DNA of 64,000 bases from Haberlea rhodopensis. Its lineage: Eukaryota; Streptophyta; Magnoliopsida; Lamiales; Gesneriaceae. The stretch spans positions 62,001 to 126,000 of the forward strand of contig CAJQUN010000222.1 of NCBI GenBank assembly GCA_907163345.1, written 5' to 3'. Below are positions 10,821-21,491 of this stretch, one piece after another; within the stretch, counting starts at the first letter, position 1, and each line of letters opens with the position of its first letter. The notes beneath the pieces were generated by a model that was given only the letters and a program-made list of their open reading frames with translations, was not told the DNA's origin and made no database searches. The translations under genes and the position numbers were made by a program.

Positions 10821-11902
10821 TTAATTGATAAGTGTGATTTTACACTTATTTTGCTGTGTATTTTAGGTGTTTTTATATGGATTCCTGGATGATTTTACGC
10901 TTTCTGGTATATTTTCATTCATTTCAGGAATCTAGTGGAGGAATCGAGCTGAAAATATTGAAAAATGACCAAATTGAGCGAACACGTTGAAAGAAGGACC
11001 GAAATCTCGAGATTGAAGTTTTTGAGCTCCGCGATCGATCGGCAACATTACCATGATCGAAAACGGAGTTGTTATTTGAGGAAGAAAAATTACAAACTGG
11101 CGATCGATCAACAATCCATCGCGATCGATCTCCACCTTCCAGAAAATTTCCGCGATCGATCGGTAATCCTTCGCGATCGATTGTGGATATGAAAAATTTG
11201 GTTATGAAGTCCAGAATGTTGTGGCGATCGATCGGCAACTTAAGGCGATCGATCGCCAAACCCAAAAAAATCGAGATTTTATTTTCTTGTTGGGTTTTTT
11301 GTGTCCAATTTATGGTAAACTCCTCCACCACTATATAAGGATGACTTTGGACGATTGCAAGGGACTGTTTGCTCATTTTTATACCCTAAAACACAACCTC
11401 CACTTCCATTCACAAAAGCTATTGAAGACCAAGCCGGAATTGAAGAGACGGGACGACGCAACGAAGCAAGGAGTCGACGCCTAGCATCTTTAGTATATCT
11501 AAACTCTTAGTGTTGTTTATTTTTGGATTTAGAATGATTGATTTGTTGTTAAACAAGTTTTTACATTCATATTTGATGATGGTAGTTGGCTAATTTATTT
11601 ATCAAAACTAGGGGATCCCTTGTATGAACCTATGATTCAAGTTTGAGTTTTTGATTGATGTTTCTACAATTCTTTGAGTATGATTATGTTTTTAATGCTT
11701 TTCAAGGATTAGCTACCTTTGAATTGATGTTAGTAATTATAATTGACTTGACCATACGATATTATAATTTGACAAGATAATTCATACCGTGGATTTTAGA
11801 TTGAAACTAACCACGTAAAATCTAGCACAAGTGTGATAGCTATAGATTTACCAAAATCGAAAGCTAGAAGTTTTCATAGAGCGTATGCAATATTGAATGT
11901 TA
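10821..11902 (+). repeat. Truncated gypsy-type LTR inserted in the gag zinc knuckle
   Basis: The inserted DNA begins at or near TGATAAGTGTGATTTTACAC (from 10825), a start typical of Tat/Athila-like LTRs. It holds a palindrome array (11027-11257) and a good TATA box, CTATATAAGG, at 11329-11338. It splits the Cys-X2-Cys half of the Copia zinc knuckle from the His-X4-Cys half. Copy B near 47385 shows the uninterrupted site. No exact duplication or clean CA end was found, so I read it as truncated at its right side. Confidence 0.7.
11027..11257. repeat. Palindrome array, GCGATCGATCGC type
   Basis: Six or so copies of CGATCGATCG-centred palindromes, complete or slightly mutated, are spaced about 20-60 bp apart. 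The most complete is GGCGATCGATCGCC at 11244-11257. The array ends about 70 bp upstream of the TATA box at 11329. Confidence 0.88.
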
Positions 11903-12733
11903 TTTATGGCAGTTGAAGCAGGCACGATCTGTTCTTGAAGTTCAGCTTCCTTGGTTAAGACTGATATTTCTTATGGGTTTTCTTCATGAACTTGCCAAAT
12001 TTCTTGACAAACATCGCCATTGCATCATTACACGTTTGTTCAGTAGTCATCTCTGTTGCAGTGGACAGGTACTTGGTTCATTGTCAACTCGAATGCCTAA
12101 TTCAAACCCGTACACCTTTAAGTCAGCAAAAAGATCATGCAGATCGATCTTGTTTAGATCTTTGGATCTCATAGCTAGTCTTTACATCACATTCTCTTGG
12201 GAGACCTCTCATGACTTTTAAGGTAACTTCTCTGTTTGACAGATCCTTAACTAGGCTGTTGAGTTCGTTGATAATTCTTGTTACTCTCTCATCATATTCA
12301 TTGAGAGTTTCTCCAGACATCATCTTGATGTTCTCAAACGTTTTTAGAGCAACAGTGAGCTTATTCTCTTTTGTCTGATCATTTCCTTCACATAGTTGTG
12401 CGATCTTTTTCCATATGTCTTTAGCAGTAGGACACATTTTTATTTTATTGAACTTGTTCTTGTCAAATGCTTTGAGCAATATGTCATTGGCCACATTGTC
12501 CAAATTTGTCTTTTTCTTTTCCTCATTGGTCCACGATGCTCTATCCTTTTCAACCATATGAGGTTCACCATTGGAAATAGCCACTATGTGTTGACTTTCA
12601 TGATCTTCATAGGTCCGTCAGTCATGACGTACCACATATCATCATCATGAGCACTTAGATGTGCTTGCATCCGAATTCTCCAGTCATCATATTCATCCTT
12701 TTTTAACATCGGAATCTTGCTGAATGAGGCCAT
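11903..12733 (-). pseudogene. Copia gag N-terminal half (UBN2-type), copy A
   Basis: The gag ATG is at 12733 (MASFSKIPMLKKDEYDDW). A stop interrupts near codon 50, then the main open part follows (12584-12135) with KTNLDNVANDILLKAFDKNK, MCPTAKDIWKKIAQLCEGND and SGETLNEYDERVTRIINELN. These are typical of the UBN2 Gag of plant Copia elements, the capsid-forming part. The frame continues decayed to CFNCH, half of the zinc knuckle, at the insertion junction. It aligns closely with copy B at 46519-47011. Confidence 0.85.
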
Positions 12734-12941
12734 CAGTTCTTAGTATTCTCACAATGGAGAAGACCTTACTAGGATCAGAGTAGTGTTTAAAAGGGGGGTT
12801 GAATAAACAGTATACTCAATTTCTCGATTCTTCGATATACGACAGGCTGTTAAGTATTGTAGTAAGATCTTAATTGATAGCAAGTCAGTAGACAACTAAA
12901 AGTAGTGCGGAATGTGTCTAGTGGACTTGTGAGTTTAGAAC

Positions 12942-14294
12942 TGTTGGAATCGAAGATGGGGGGTGAATGAGATTCCTTGGCTACTTTAGCTTTTTAAAAT
13001 GAGTTTGCAAAATAAAAGAGTTTGCGCTTGCGGAATGCTTAAGTCAATCGATAAATAAATAAAATAAAGAAGTAAATAAATAAATCAATGCATAAGGAAA
13101 TAAAGCGCTACATAACAAGAAGATTTGTTATAGAAGTTCGGCGATGAATCACCTACGTCTCCTCTTCCCGGTTAGATAACCTCCAACCGAGGTTCCACTA
13201 GAATAAATGATCTTGGCCTTGAGGGCTTCAAGTTAGCCACAACCCAACTCTTCCCGAGTTTACAAAGCTCTTCCCGAGCACAATACTATTCACGAGTACA
13301 CAAAGCTCTTCACGAGCTACCAACACTCTTCACGAGTCTTCTTGGCCTTAAGGGCTCCAAGGATAGCCACAACACATGCACCAACTTTACTTGTTGGCGA
13401 CTTTACAATTTCCAACTTGCTTTGGTGTTGGAGGACCTTTACAATAAACTCAACAAAACACCTTCACGGTGTACTCACACTAAGATAACAAGACTCTAAC
13501 AAAAAGAATGAATTACAAGCTCCAATACAACAACAATGTATGGAGATTGCAATGATATTTGAATTTTGAATGATCAAAGCTTTGTAGAAGTTTGTAGGCT
13601 TGTTTCTTGTCTTCAAAATGCTCCAAAGCATCCATATTTATAGTGTAGGAGGCCCCCTAGGCTCCTACTAGCCGTTGCTACACAAAAGGCTGAAATCACT
13701 CCTCGATCGCCTCAGCCATCGCCTCAGGCGATCTCCATCCCCGCGCTCCAACGGTCAGCATAAATCACGCATCGCCTCAGGCGATCCAAATTAAATTCCA
13801 ATGCCGTAGCCTCGGCAGCCTAAAATCTTGCATCGCCTCGGGCGAAGTCCAGATCGCCTCAGGCGTTCAATGCATCGCCTCGGGCGATCATGCCATCGCG
13901 CCAGGCGATCTCCCCCTGCGCGTAGTCCTCGGCATCGCGTCAGTCGATGTGCGGGGCGAAGTGTCAAATGGTTGCCATCGCCTCAGGCGATCGTCATCAT
14001 CGCCTGGAGCGATCTTCCTCGCATGCTCGCCTATCCATCGCCTCTGTCGATGTGCGTGGCGATGCCTCGCCTGGCACCCATCGCCTGGGGCGATGATCAC
14101 CATCGCCTGGGGCGATCCAGGCCAGAATATGCACACTCGATTTTCTTCATTCCAAACCACTTTTCATCACTTAATCTGCACACTAAGTAGATGCATTAGT
14201 ATAACAAACACAAGTTTTGTTGACCATCAAAACTCAAAGATTAATCGGGGATAATTTAACGCATTAAACGCAACCATGCGTTTAAGGCTCAACA
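12942..14294 (-). repeat. Copia-type solo LTR
   Basis: This 1353 bp unit begins TGTTGG and ends CAACA on the plus strand. It is flanked by an exact AGAAC duplication at 12937-12941 and 14295-14299. No second LTR or internal region is present, so it is a solo LTR left by recombination. A CTATAAATA box on the minus strand at about 13635-13643 gives the likely orientation. CCCGAG/CACGAG-type short repeats occur at 13250-13340. Confidence 0.9.
13700..14118. repeat. Palindrome array, ATCGCCTCAGGCGAT type
   Basis: A dozen or more imperfect palindromes on the pattern ATCGCC-TCA-GGCGAT, with TGG or CGG as alternative centres, fill about 400 bp. The array begins about 60 bp upstream, in the minus orientation, of the likely TATA box of the solo LTR. 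Long frames rich in R, S, P and D cross it in several phases because of base composition and are not taken as genes. Confidence 0.85.
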
Positions 14295-15164
14295 AGAACT
14301 GATCCGTAGACGATTAGAAACATAAGGATAAAGTACTGAAAGTAAATGACACTGGATATATTTCTGGAAGTTCGAAGCACAAACGCTTCTACGTCTCCCA
14401 TTCTTCTTTTGCAGCACTAGAAGTCTTTGGTCTACACTTTACAACATACAACCTTCTTAGAAACCCACATAGATTTTCCTAAACTCCTAGCAACACAATA
14501 ATCACGCAGATTACAATTTGATTTTCTTTACAACTCTCACAAAATATAAAACTATGTTCTTCCCTAGAGTGTCTTTCAGCAGTAGACTTAGTAGACTATG
14601 ATCTTCAAGATCTCAAAAGCTCTTGATACTGCTCTGCAAAACTTCAGATATTTCAATAAGCGTTTTGAATGTTTTGCTTGTATTTGAATGAAGTTGATTT
14701 ATGATTTCAGAGTGTTGAGAGCTTTCTTCATTCTTCTCTTCGACGTATTTATAGACTTGAAGGTCTAACGACAACTATTATTCAAATGGAAAGAACCGCG
14801 TAAAATCAGATTCCTGATTTTCATCCAAATTATTTTTGTCTTCTTTCCATTCTTGTTAAGCAATAGCTAGTTCATTCTGACGAGATTAGTGGCACTGATA
14901 TAACAGTGAGGCGCTCTGTTGTACTATTGTCAGAGTGAATCTGTTCTTGTTTTGTCATTTTGCCTTATACGTATGCTGACTTCTCTTTGAATATTTGTCT
15001 GCTGGACAAAAGACAACTGATGTCTTTTTCCAACATCTGATGGTCACTCATTAGTCACTTAGTCCGTTGAACTAAGGTTAACTACTGTCTTCTTCATCGT
15101 CTGCTGGTATATCTTAAAGATTTGCACAGTGGACTGAGATACCCTTGTTCTAGTAGACATTTAT

Positions 15165-15305
15165 TCTTTGCATCCGGTAGATGATGCCTCTTAGTCTTTG
15201 TTCCCGGTAGATGATATTTCTTAGTCTTTGGACTCGGTAGACGATATCTCTTAGTCTTTGGACTCGGTAGACGATATATCTTAATTTTGGACTCGGTAGA
15301 ACTTT
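15165..15305. repeat. 30-bp tandem repeat in the Copia LTR
   Basis: About four and a half copies of a unit of the form GGTAGACGATATCTCTTAGT plus CTTTGGACTC lie in the distal (U3) part of the copy A LTR. Copies differ slightly. No comparable array is obvious in the copy B LTR. Confidence 0.75.
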
Positions 15306-15410
15306 GTAGAGTTAATCATCGGTCTTTTCATTAGTACGCTTCTTCAATGCAGTAGACACTTCAAGCAGTAGACATTTGTTATCACCAAAACTTAGAAATA
15401 TTTTCCAACA

Positions 15411-16394
15411 GAGCATCCCTCAAATCGGCCACTTCTTTCATTTTTTAACTTTTTTTTATTTTTGTTAAAATTATATGCCAAATTTTAAAACAAAGATATA
15501 TTATATATAATTTATTGTTATTGAAATAATTATAAAATATTATTTTATGTGTATCTTATCAATGAATCTATATAATTCCACGACAATTGTCTGGTATATT
15601 ATATATAAATTCGTTTAGCTTATCGTAAGTTATAAAAGATGATAATCATATTTTATGAAATATTTTCTTATGATTTTGGGATTGTTCTTTTTGGACATTG
15701 CTTGCTATTTTTGAGATGTTTTACTGTTTTTCTTTTATGTTTGACATTTGGTTTGAGTCGATTGTTTGAAGTTGGACATGTTAAATTAGTGTAATGATAT
15801 TTTTTTATTGTGAACAACTTGAAATTATGACCAATACGCTTTATATATATATTGTATATTTACATAGATATTACATAATGATGATGTCCTATATCGATGG
15901 TTCAACCATTCGAATCGATTGAACTTATAACCAATAAAAGCACTGATTTTATGTCCGAAGGGGAAGGGGAAGGGGAAAGAAGGTATGTGTGATCTGGGAA
16001 CAACAACGGGAGAGGACTCGTAGCCCCCCGCTCTCTCTTTTACGATAAGTTGGAGACACACTGATCTTGTTGGCCTTTCTTTTTTATTGTTGTTTCTCCC
16101 AGATACATGGCTTACATACCCGACTCAACATTCTTGGAAACAATCAAATCGAGGGTCCGAAGGAGAATTGACAATCCAATCTTGTGAATAATCGAGACCA
16201 AAATTTGCAAAATAGATCTTAGAGGACTGGGCACTGTGCAATCTATTAGTACAAGAATGAAGTAGTACGATCGGCGAGCATTGCAAAGAGAGGTTATGAA
16301 AACACTGATTACTTATCCTATCATACAAACCATGTGGCACCCAAAATATCAAACATAACAGTGATAGAAATTAAAATTGGATTCCATACTAGGG
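15411..16394. other. AT-rich intergenic sequence, nothing recognised
   Basis: No coding domain, RNA gene or clear repeat was found. Short frames here have no family resemblance. It forms the flank of the Copia LTR. Confidence 0.6.
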
Positions 16395-16850
16395 CATATA
16401 TAATAAGGCTACATTTACTTCGAATGACATAATAATATTGATAAGCTGTATTGAGATTATTAGTGTGCTTGATAGGATATGGAATAGTGTTGGATAAATT
16501 ATATTTATTTTAAATGACTGAGAATGAGATTGTAATAATTATTATATGCTAAGTTAATTTTTGCCCTTAAATTCTTATTATATATTATGTTTGATTCGGG
16601 GGCAAACTCACTTAAAATCCCCTTATCCAAACATAATTTTAACATTCCTCCCTATGTCAAAAATTCTTCATTTAAACTACATTGTATACTTCTTTTCTTT
16701 ATTCCCACTCCCTATCAACCTCAAAAGACATAAAAGTCCTTACTTTAAATGCATAAAACTCCCTAATGCTTTTAGGATTACTACAAAAACACCCAAAATC
16801 CCATTTTTGCTAATAGATAACTCCTAATAAGGGGATGTAAATGCAGGGAC
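16395..16850 (+). mobile_element. MITE-like element, longer copy
   Basis: A 450 bp non-coding unit. Its left end includes GGCTACATTTACTTC. Its right end, read in reverse, includes GGTCCCTGCATTTACATCC, a plausible imperfect terminal inverted repeat next to TAA/TTA. The internal part, from GCAAACTCACTTAAAAT to ACTCCCTAATGCTTTTAGGA, recurs inverted at 19396-19590. The superfamily is not established; a TTA/TAA target would fit Harbinger. Confidence 0.45.
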
Positions 16851-17539
16851 CTTAATGAACATGAGATCCTTCAGTTTCTGTCATCTTGAGAGAAAACAAG
16901 AGCATACTTTTGCAAATCACTCACAGTTCATGATGAATTTTTAGCCCTAAAATTTCGTTATTCTAAAAGCATGTGAAAATAAATAACAGGCTCATCATGC
17001 TTCCATAGTACAATAAAATTTTAACAAACTGAAATATACTATTTTGACCATAATGATACCGGGTAAGGTGGGTTGCAAAGCCACCAGTCGGAAAATTACT
17101 GCCCCCAAACTGTTTTACAAATGGTTCCTCACCATCCAACCTCAGCCTCTCAGGCGAGGTTAGTCTGCAAGTTATTCGACTCCTTCAGAAACCACATAGC
17201 ATAGCCATAATTCATTTCTACATTAGGACATAAGGTATAATCAAGATAAAAGAAAGATTAAAAGAAATCTGAGAGATAGATGGGCAACAACCTTCGTTTT
17301 ATTCTAGAAATACTTATAATATCTATTACATTAAAACGTCTCCTTTTGGGAGGAGACAGACGTGTTTAGCCTCTCATATAAATGAGGCTTGACTCAAGAA
17401 CACATAAACTGAAATACATAACAATATTACAAACGATTACAAAAGAAAAAAAAGAAAGAAATTATTACCAGTTACAAAAGTTGAAAGATTACAAAGCTTG
17501 GAGGCTATAAACTATGGAGAATTTCCGATGTCCTTAGCT
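16851..17539. other. Intergenic sequence, possibly the distal leader of the pararetrovirus remnant
   Basis: No recognised gene. On the minus strand it lies downstream of a TATA box at 17555-17564. It could be the untranslated leader of the integrated virus. GGTATCATTATGG near 17060 resembles a decayed tRNA-Met priming site, but the match is too short to call. Confidence 0.35.
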
Positions 17540-17554
17540 TCCTGAATGAGTGCC

Positions 17555-17564
17555 ATTATATAGG
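17555..17564 (-). promoter_or_regulatory. Putative core promoter of the endogenous pararetrovirus
   Basis: The minus strand reads CCTATATAAT and lies downstream of the last viral-like ORF. In caulimovirids the 35S-like promoter is in this position relative to the transactivator gene. Sequence evidence only. Confidence 0.4.
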
Positions 17565-17774
17565 CATGAATCCATACTTCAACTTTGGATTCCAAATATG
17601 GATAATTGTTGAGTGCGTCGTGAGTGCGCCGTAACTTTCACGTGGTCTGACATCTTTGTCTCAGTGTGCCGACTTTTATCGTGAGTGTCCATTATTTTTG
17701 TCCGAGTGTGTTGAACAGTTACCACATTATCTTTTAATGGTCCAAACCTTTTCCTTTGTCAGTGAATCTTTACA

Positions 17775-19015
17775 TTATTTGTTTTTGTGGTCCCCGAGCT
17801 TTAGGAAAACGGGCTCTTTTGTCAGCAAGTCCTTTGTCTTTTCCTGCCTATGATCTATCTGGTTTGGATCGGAATCCTTTCCCGAATTCTGGTTCATTCT
17901 GCTCCGGGCATGCTTGGCAAATCCAATCTTTCCATCGGCCAGTATGTGACATGTTGCAGAAATTTCGGTAAGTTTCTTTGCTTGCCGGGATCTTGTTCTC
18001 CCAAAGAACCAAAGAATTCTTATCTTTGTTTCGAAGAGCTCTTCGGCAAATCCTGTTGTTGTTACTGTCATGGAATTCAACATGAAAGTTCCATTGACTG
18101 GATTTTGAAAGAACTTGAATGAGTATTTGACTTTGTTCATTTTCGTTAGACAAACTCACTCGTCTGGTTGAGGCTTCATCTTTGATGATGGCTCCAACTA
18201 ATAATGGTGTGTCCTCTGGTAGCGCCATTTTGATATTTTTTAAGGCATTCCCATTTTTTCTTTGCTGGTTCTGGAGCAGCACTGAAAAAATACAACTCCA
18301 AAATATCTTCGAGAGCCAAATGTGGATTATTGACCATGTCTCGTGAACAGCTTCTCTAATCCATTTTGATAACTTGGAGATTTCAGTGAATGTTGGTGCA
18401 ACAGTATAAACCGAAGCCAGAGCTCCAAAATTATACCATTCATGTACCTCGTTTTGATTGCTACCTGGTTTCATCCAAACCCTTGGATATTTGTAGAGAT
18501 ATCAACAATTGTTTTGTTTCGGTTGATACCCTGTCTGGTAATCAGTTTCTCCAAAGTACGTTGGTAATCATGCATAGGAGAATAAACTAAATCCTCGTTA
18601 ATTTGAACCCAAGACGTGCCTGTCTGTGGCCTAATATTCAACACTCCCTCTTTTACCCAAGAGGTGCTGGGTTGACTTGAAGGTTCAGATTGTGATGCCA
18701 CCTGACCTTCAACATTCGCTGTAGCTTGTACATCCTCAAGGAATGCATCATCTGCAGCACCCGTGACAGGGATATGTGAATCTCTTGCCTCCGGATTAGA
18801 TGAGTCTCGTTCTCTAAACACTCTTTTTGCACCGTTGGAGATGCGGCTTGGAGGATAGGCCCCCTCAAGACTTCGAACAAGCGTTCTTGGGCCTGAAGAC
18901 ATCCTCGTATATGATCGGAAACTATGTCTCGATCTACCTGTTGTAGTCGTCTTGTGGCTTCAACATTGAGATAAAGAGTCCCAAAATCTTGTTCCAGGAT
19001 CTCCGGGTTTTCCAT
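17775..19015 (-). pseudogene. Endogenous caulimovirid ORF downstream of RT-RNase H, frameshifted
   Basis: Three overlapping minus-strand frames (19015-18653, 18902-18471, 18474-17775) look like one ORF broken by two or more frameshifts. The central part contains YSPMHDYQRTLEKL, QGINRNKTIVDI and WYNFGALASVYTVAPTFTEI, followed by a segment ending KWIREAVHETW. The upstream part is rich in S and P. Its place directly after the RNase H domain is where many caulimovirid genera carry the inclusion-body/transactivator gene. I assign that role by position, not by a recognised motif. It is non-functional as it stands. Confidence 0.55.
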
Positions 19016-19049
19016 GAGATGCCTAACTCGTTTGAGGGCATCACTAGCA

Positions 19050-19395
19050 ATGTGTTCCCATCTCGTGTTAGGAAATCTGCAAGAATATTTTTATCAAATT
19101 TCATAATGACAATATCATAATCATAATATTGACATTCAGCTTGCCAACTTAAAAGTCTAGCATTTTCTGATTTTGATTCGATTTTATTTTTCAAAAAGAC
19201 TTAACACTAATATTATCTATTTTTAAGATAAATTTATATACGAGTAAAAATGATGGTCATTTTTTAAAAGCATTTTGAACTGCAAAGAACTCATTCTCGT
19301 TGATATGACATCTGATAACTTCGCTGCTGCCGAATAGACCGCTGCAATATCTGCATGACACTTCTCCATCTGGTGTGGCCGTCATAAGTACTGCA
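19050..19395 (-). pseudogene. Endogenous caulimovirid RNase H domain, truncated
   Basis: The minus strand encodes a caulimovirid-type RNase H tail: WAAVLMTATPDGE, then CRYCSGLF, HINENEFFAVQNAFKK and, after two or three in-frame stops, RLLSWQAECQYYDYDI and NILADFLTRDG. The HINE...AV and NILADFLTR segments are hallmarks of the pararetroviral pol C-terminus. Upstream RT sequence is missing because a MITE-like copy abuts at about 19396. It is a decayed genomic fossil of a reverse-transcribing virus with no intact enzyme. Confidence 0.75.
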
Positions 19396-19590
19396 GCCCA
19401 CCATAAGTACTCGTGAGTGTTTTTGTAATAATCCTAAAAGCATTAGGGAGTTTTATGCAATAAAAGTAATGGTTTTGAAATAAAGAATCTTTGACATATG
19501 GAGGAATGTTAAAATTATGTTATGGTAAAGAGATTTTAAGTGAGTTTGCAATCATGCGGGTAAAATAAATGTACTCCAATATTATCCTAA
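19396..19590 (-). mobile_element. MITE-like element, shorter inverted copy
   Basis: The minus strand matches 16605-16800 over most of its length, with an internal deletion. Shared blocks include GCAAACTCACTTAAAAT, CATAATTTTAACATTCCTCC and ACTCCCTAATGCTTTTAGGA. It is bounded on one side by the pararetroviral RNase H fragment. Confidence 0.5.
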
Positions 19591-20687
19591 TTATTTGATG
19601 TCAAATCAGACCAATATTACAAACGATCTTGAAAAAATGTTGATTTTGAAAAGTTGGGTCTTTTTAATTTAGTAACGTTCCGATACTAAACCGAATATTC
19701 AAAATAATAACCAAATTATCAAAATGTTATTAACATATCAAATTTATTATTTTGATTTAACCAAAAAAAATTGATTGGCAAACTGAATTACTCGTCTCCT
19801 CATTGAAGTCAACGTAATAACCCTTTTTTGGAGCTTTGCAAGAAGTTGCTGTTCTGGAATGTGCATGTGTATATTATTTATTTATCTATACTTAACCACC
19901 AATTAAATTATTAAATTTACTTACTATAACAATGGAGTAATTTGAAGTTTAAATTTAATAATTTTCATCTGTCAATGTGATATACTAATTTTATAATTAT
20001 CCTCACCTTTTTAAGTAAATAACAAATAACTTTTTTATTTTTAAATTTACAAAAAAATATTTAGAAAATATTAAATGGTTAATGAATATGAAAGATTTTC
20101 TCACTCACTAGAAAGTAGAAACCATTGAAAATATGCTCTGTATGCTTACAATAAAACTGCCTTTAAGGCTCAATCCTGTTAAATTTACTTGAACTTTGAT
20201 ATTAACCAAAACATACCTCTCATGCTTTTTTTATTAAAAGAATAAATACTAAATCAGATAAACATCATCCTAAAATTATGTACATCAATAGAGTAGAACC
20301 TCTACAAATTAATAATACTAGCACCAAAAAATATATTATTTTTTAAAAAATATTAATTTATCGATGTTATACTGTATTTCGAAAAAAATAAATTCTTATT
20401 TAATATTGTTTATTATTATTTAGACATATAACCTCGTTTGAAACTATCTACCCTTAGTGCTATAATTTATTTATTTATCCTACTTATAGTCATATGATAA
20501 TTTTACGTAATCTAATCAATGAAGACGAGAAGATAAAAATCAAATAAAACTATAAAAACAATATTATTTATCAAAATCATAGATTGACACTTAATTAAAA
20601 TTAGCTTAATTATATTTTTCGAAATCAGGTGCGTAATATAATCCAAGCATCGTTCTTACGTCCTAATTAAGAATATTTCATTACTAA
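19591..20687. other. AT-rich intergenic sequence, 3' flank of the AHL gene
   Basis: No gene or repeat recognised. The last few hundred bases should hold the 3' UTR and polyadenylation signals of the AHL gene on the minus strand. No clear AATAAA could be assigned. Confidence 0.55.
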
Positions 20688-21491
20688 TTAAAAACGATGG
20701 GTAGAATCCCACCTAAACAAATCAGCTGAAGAAGGAATACTTCCACCACCTGAGTTGTAAAAACCACCGCTGCCGCTGCCGACGCCGACGGCACTCCCAT
20801 TTCCGATACTCTCACTCAAGTGCCCTCCACCGCCGGCAGTCACACTAGAAGTCTGCGATGCAGCAGGCTGAGTATTACTCGTAGTATTTCCACCATCTTC
20901 TTCCTCTAGAGGCAGCCGTTCAAACACCACATTTGCAAAGGATGCCGCCATTAAAAGAACAGGCGAAGAAGCCATCAACGGCCCCACCACAGTCCCTCCG
21001 ATCACTCGGCCCTGCCCGCCTGACAATAATACCGAAATCCCGCCAGCCCCCGGCGGTGCTGGTGGCGGAAGAACAGTCCCCGACAGCGAAATCATCTCAA
21101 AACTACCATGCAGAGTGACCACACTTCCCGCTGGCTGCCGCAGATTCACATTCCCCACCGTTCCGCTGCCGCTGAGCACGCAAACACCGGTTCCCCTCGT
21201 CCTCGCATAAACGGAGACGCTCTCTAGGACGTCGTTTCCTGCCGAGATTTCAAGAACGTGGGATTTGAATGAATTTGGACCATTCTGGCTGACAATTAGT
21301 GGAGCTTTAGCTTTGTTCTTGGAGCCTGGAGGGCGTCCACGGGGACGGCGGTTTGGAGTGGTGATTGCGCCGGAGCTGGTGTTTGCCGCCGTGTCGGGTG
21401 GAGAGTTCTTGGAATCGGTCGCTGGATCTTGTGAAATGCTGAGAAAGTGGCGTGAAGATTCTCCCAAGGCTCGCTGCTCGAAACCCGCCAT
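20688..21491 (-). CDS. AT-hook motif nuclear-localized (AHL) protein, clade A
   Basis: A 267-residue intronless gene starting at the ATG at 21491 (MAGFEQRALG) and ending with TAA at 20688. Residues 48-60 are a type-I AT-hook, RRPRGRPPGSKNK, which binds the minor groove of AT-rich DNA. Residues about 76-193 form the PPC/DUF296 domain (SHVLEISAGNDVLESV, GTVLPPPAPPGAGG, LLSGGQGRVIGGTVVGPL, LMAASFANVVFERLPL), which drives trimer formation and contacts other transcription factors. The tail is rich in G and S. A single AT-hook with this PPC type and no intron is typical of clade-A AHLs, nuclear regulators of growth, flowering and leaf ageing in Arabidopsis. No frame damage is seen. It is the only convincing ordinary host gene in the window. 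Which family member it is cannot be told from this alone. Confidence 0.95.
   Translation of the reverse strand: MAGFEQRALGESSRHFLSISQDPATDSKNSPPDTAANTSSGAITTPNRRPRGRPPGSKNKAKAPLIVSQNGPNSFKSHVLEISAGNDVLESVSVYARTRGTGVCVLSGSGTVGNVNLRQPAGSVVTLHGSFEMISLSGTVLPPPAPPGAGGISVLLSGGQGRVIGGTVVGPLMASSPVLLMAASFANVVFERLPLEEEDGGNTTSNTQPAASQTSSVTAGGGGHLSESIGNGSAVGVGSGSGGFYNSGGGSIPSSADLFRWDSTHRF

Larger units (their letters stand above)
1..15410 (-). mobile_element. Ty1/Copia (SIRE-like) retrotransposon, copy A, partial and nested
   Basis: Reading on the minus strand from 15410: 5' LTR, gag (ATG at 12733), protease, integrase, reverse transcriptase and a 3' extra ORF that runs to the left edge. The LTR begins TGTTGG at 15410. 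The 3' LTR lies outside the window. Three later insertions interrupt it (2961-8399, about 10821-11902, 12942-14294). The order PR-IN-RT is Copia. The UBN2-type gag, large LTR, RT motif YVDDIIFGST and downstream ORF suggest SIRE/Maximus, which is an inference. Frameshifts, stops and loss of the RNase H region make it defective. Copy B at 45625-50052 is the same family and supplies uninterrupted sequence at two insertion points. Confidence 0.88.
12768..15410 (-). repeat. 5' LTR of Copia copy A, split by a solo LTR
   Basis: On the minus strand the LTR starts TGTTGGAAAATATTTC at 15410 and ends near 12768, about 1.29 kb once the nested solo LTR and its duplication are removed. It matches the copy B LTR at 45625-46473. 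A TATA box CTATAAATAC lies near 14745-14754. The tRNA-Met PBS expected next to the inner end has been lost by a short deletion relative to copy B. The motif GTAGAC/GTCTAC recurs many times. Confidence 0.83.

Noticed and set aside
11027..14118. Palindrome arrays considered as CRISPR arrays
   Set aside because: Spacing is irregular, there are no unique spacers of even length and no cas genes, and the setting is a plant LTR.
13828..14254. Three overlapping frames with RRSPDRLRR-type sequence on both strands
   Set aside because: They cross the GGCGAT palindrome array on both strands. Composition explains them.
17060..17075. GGTATCATTATGG as the viral tRNA-Met priming site
   Set aside because: Only about seven bases match. 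Too weak to annotate.
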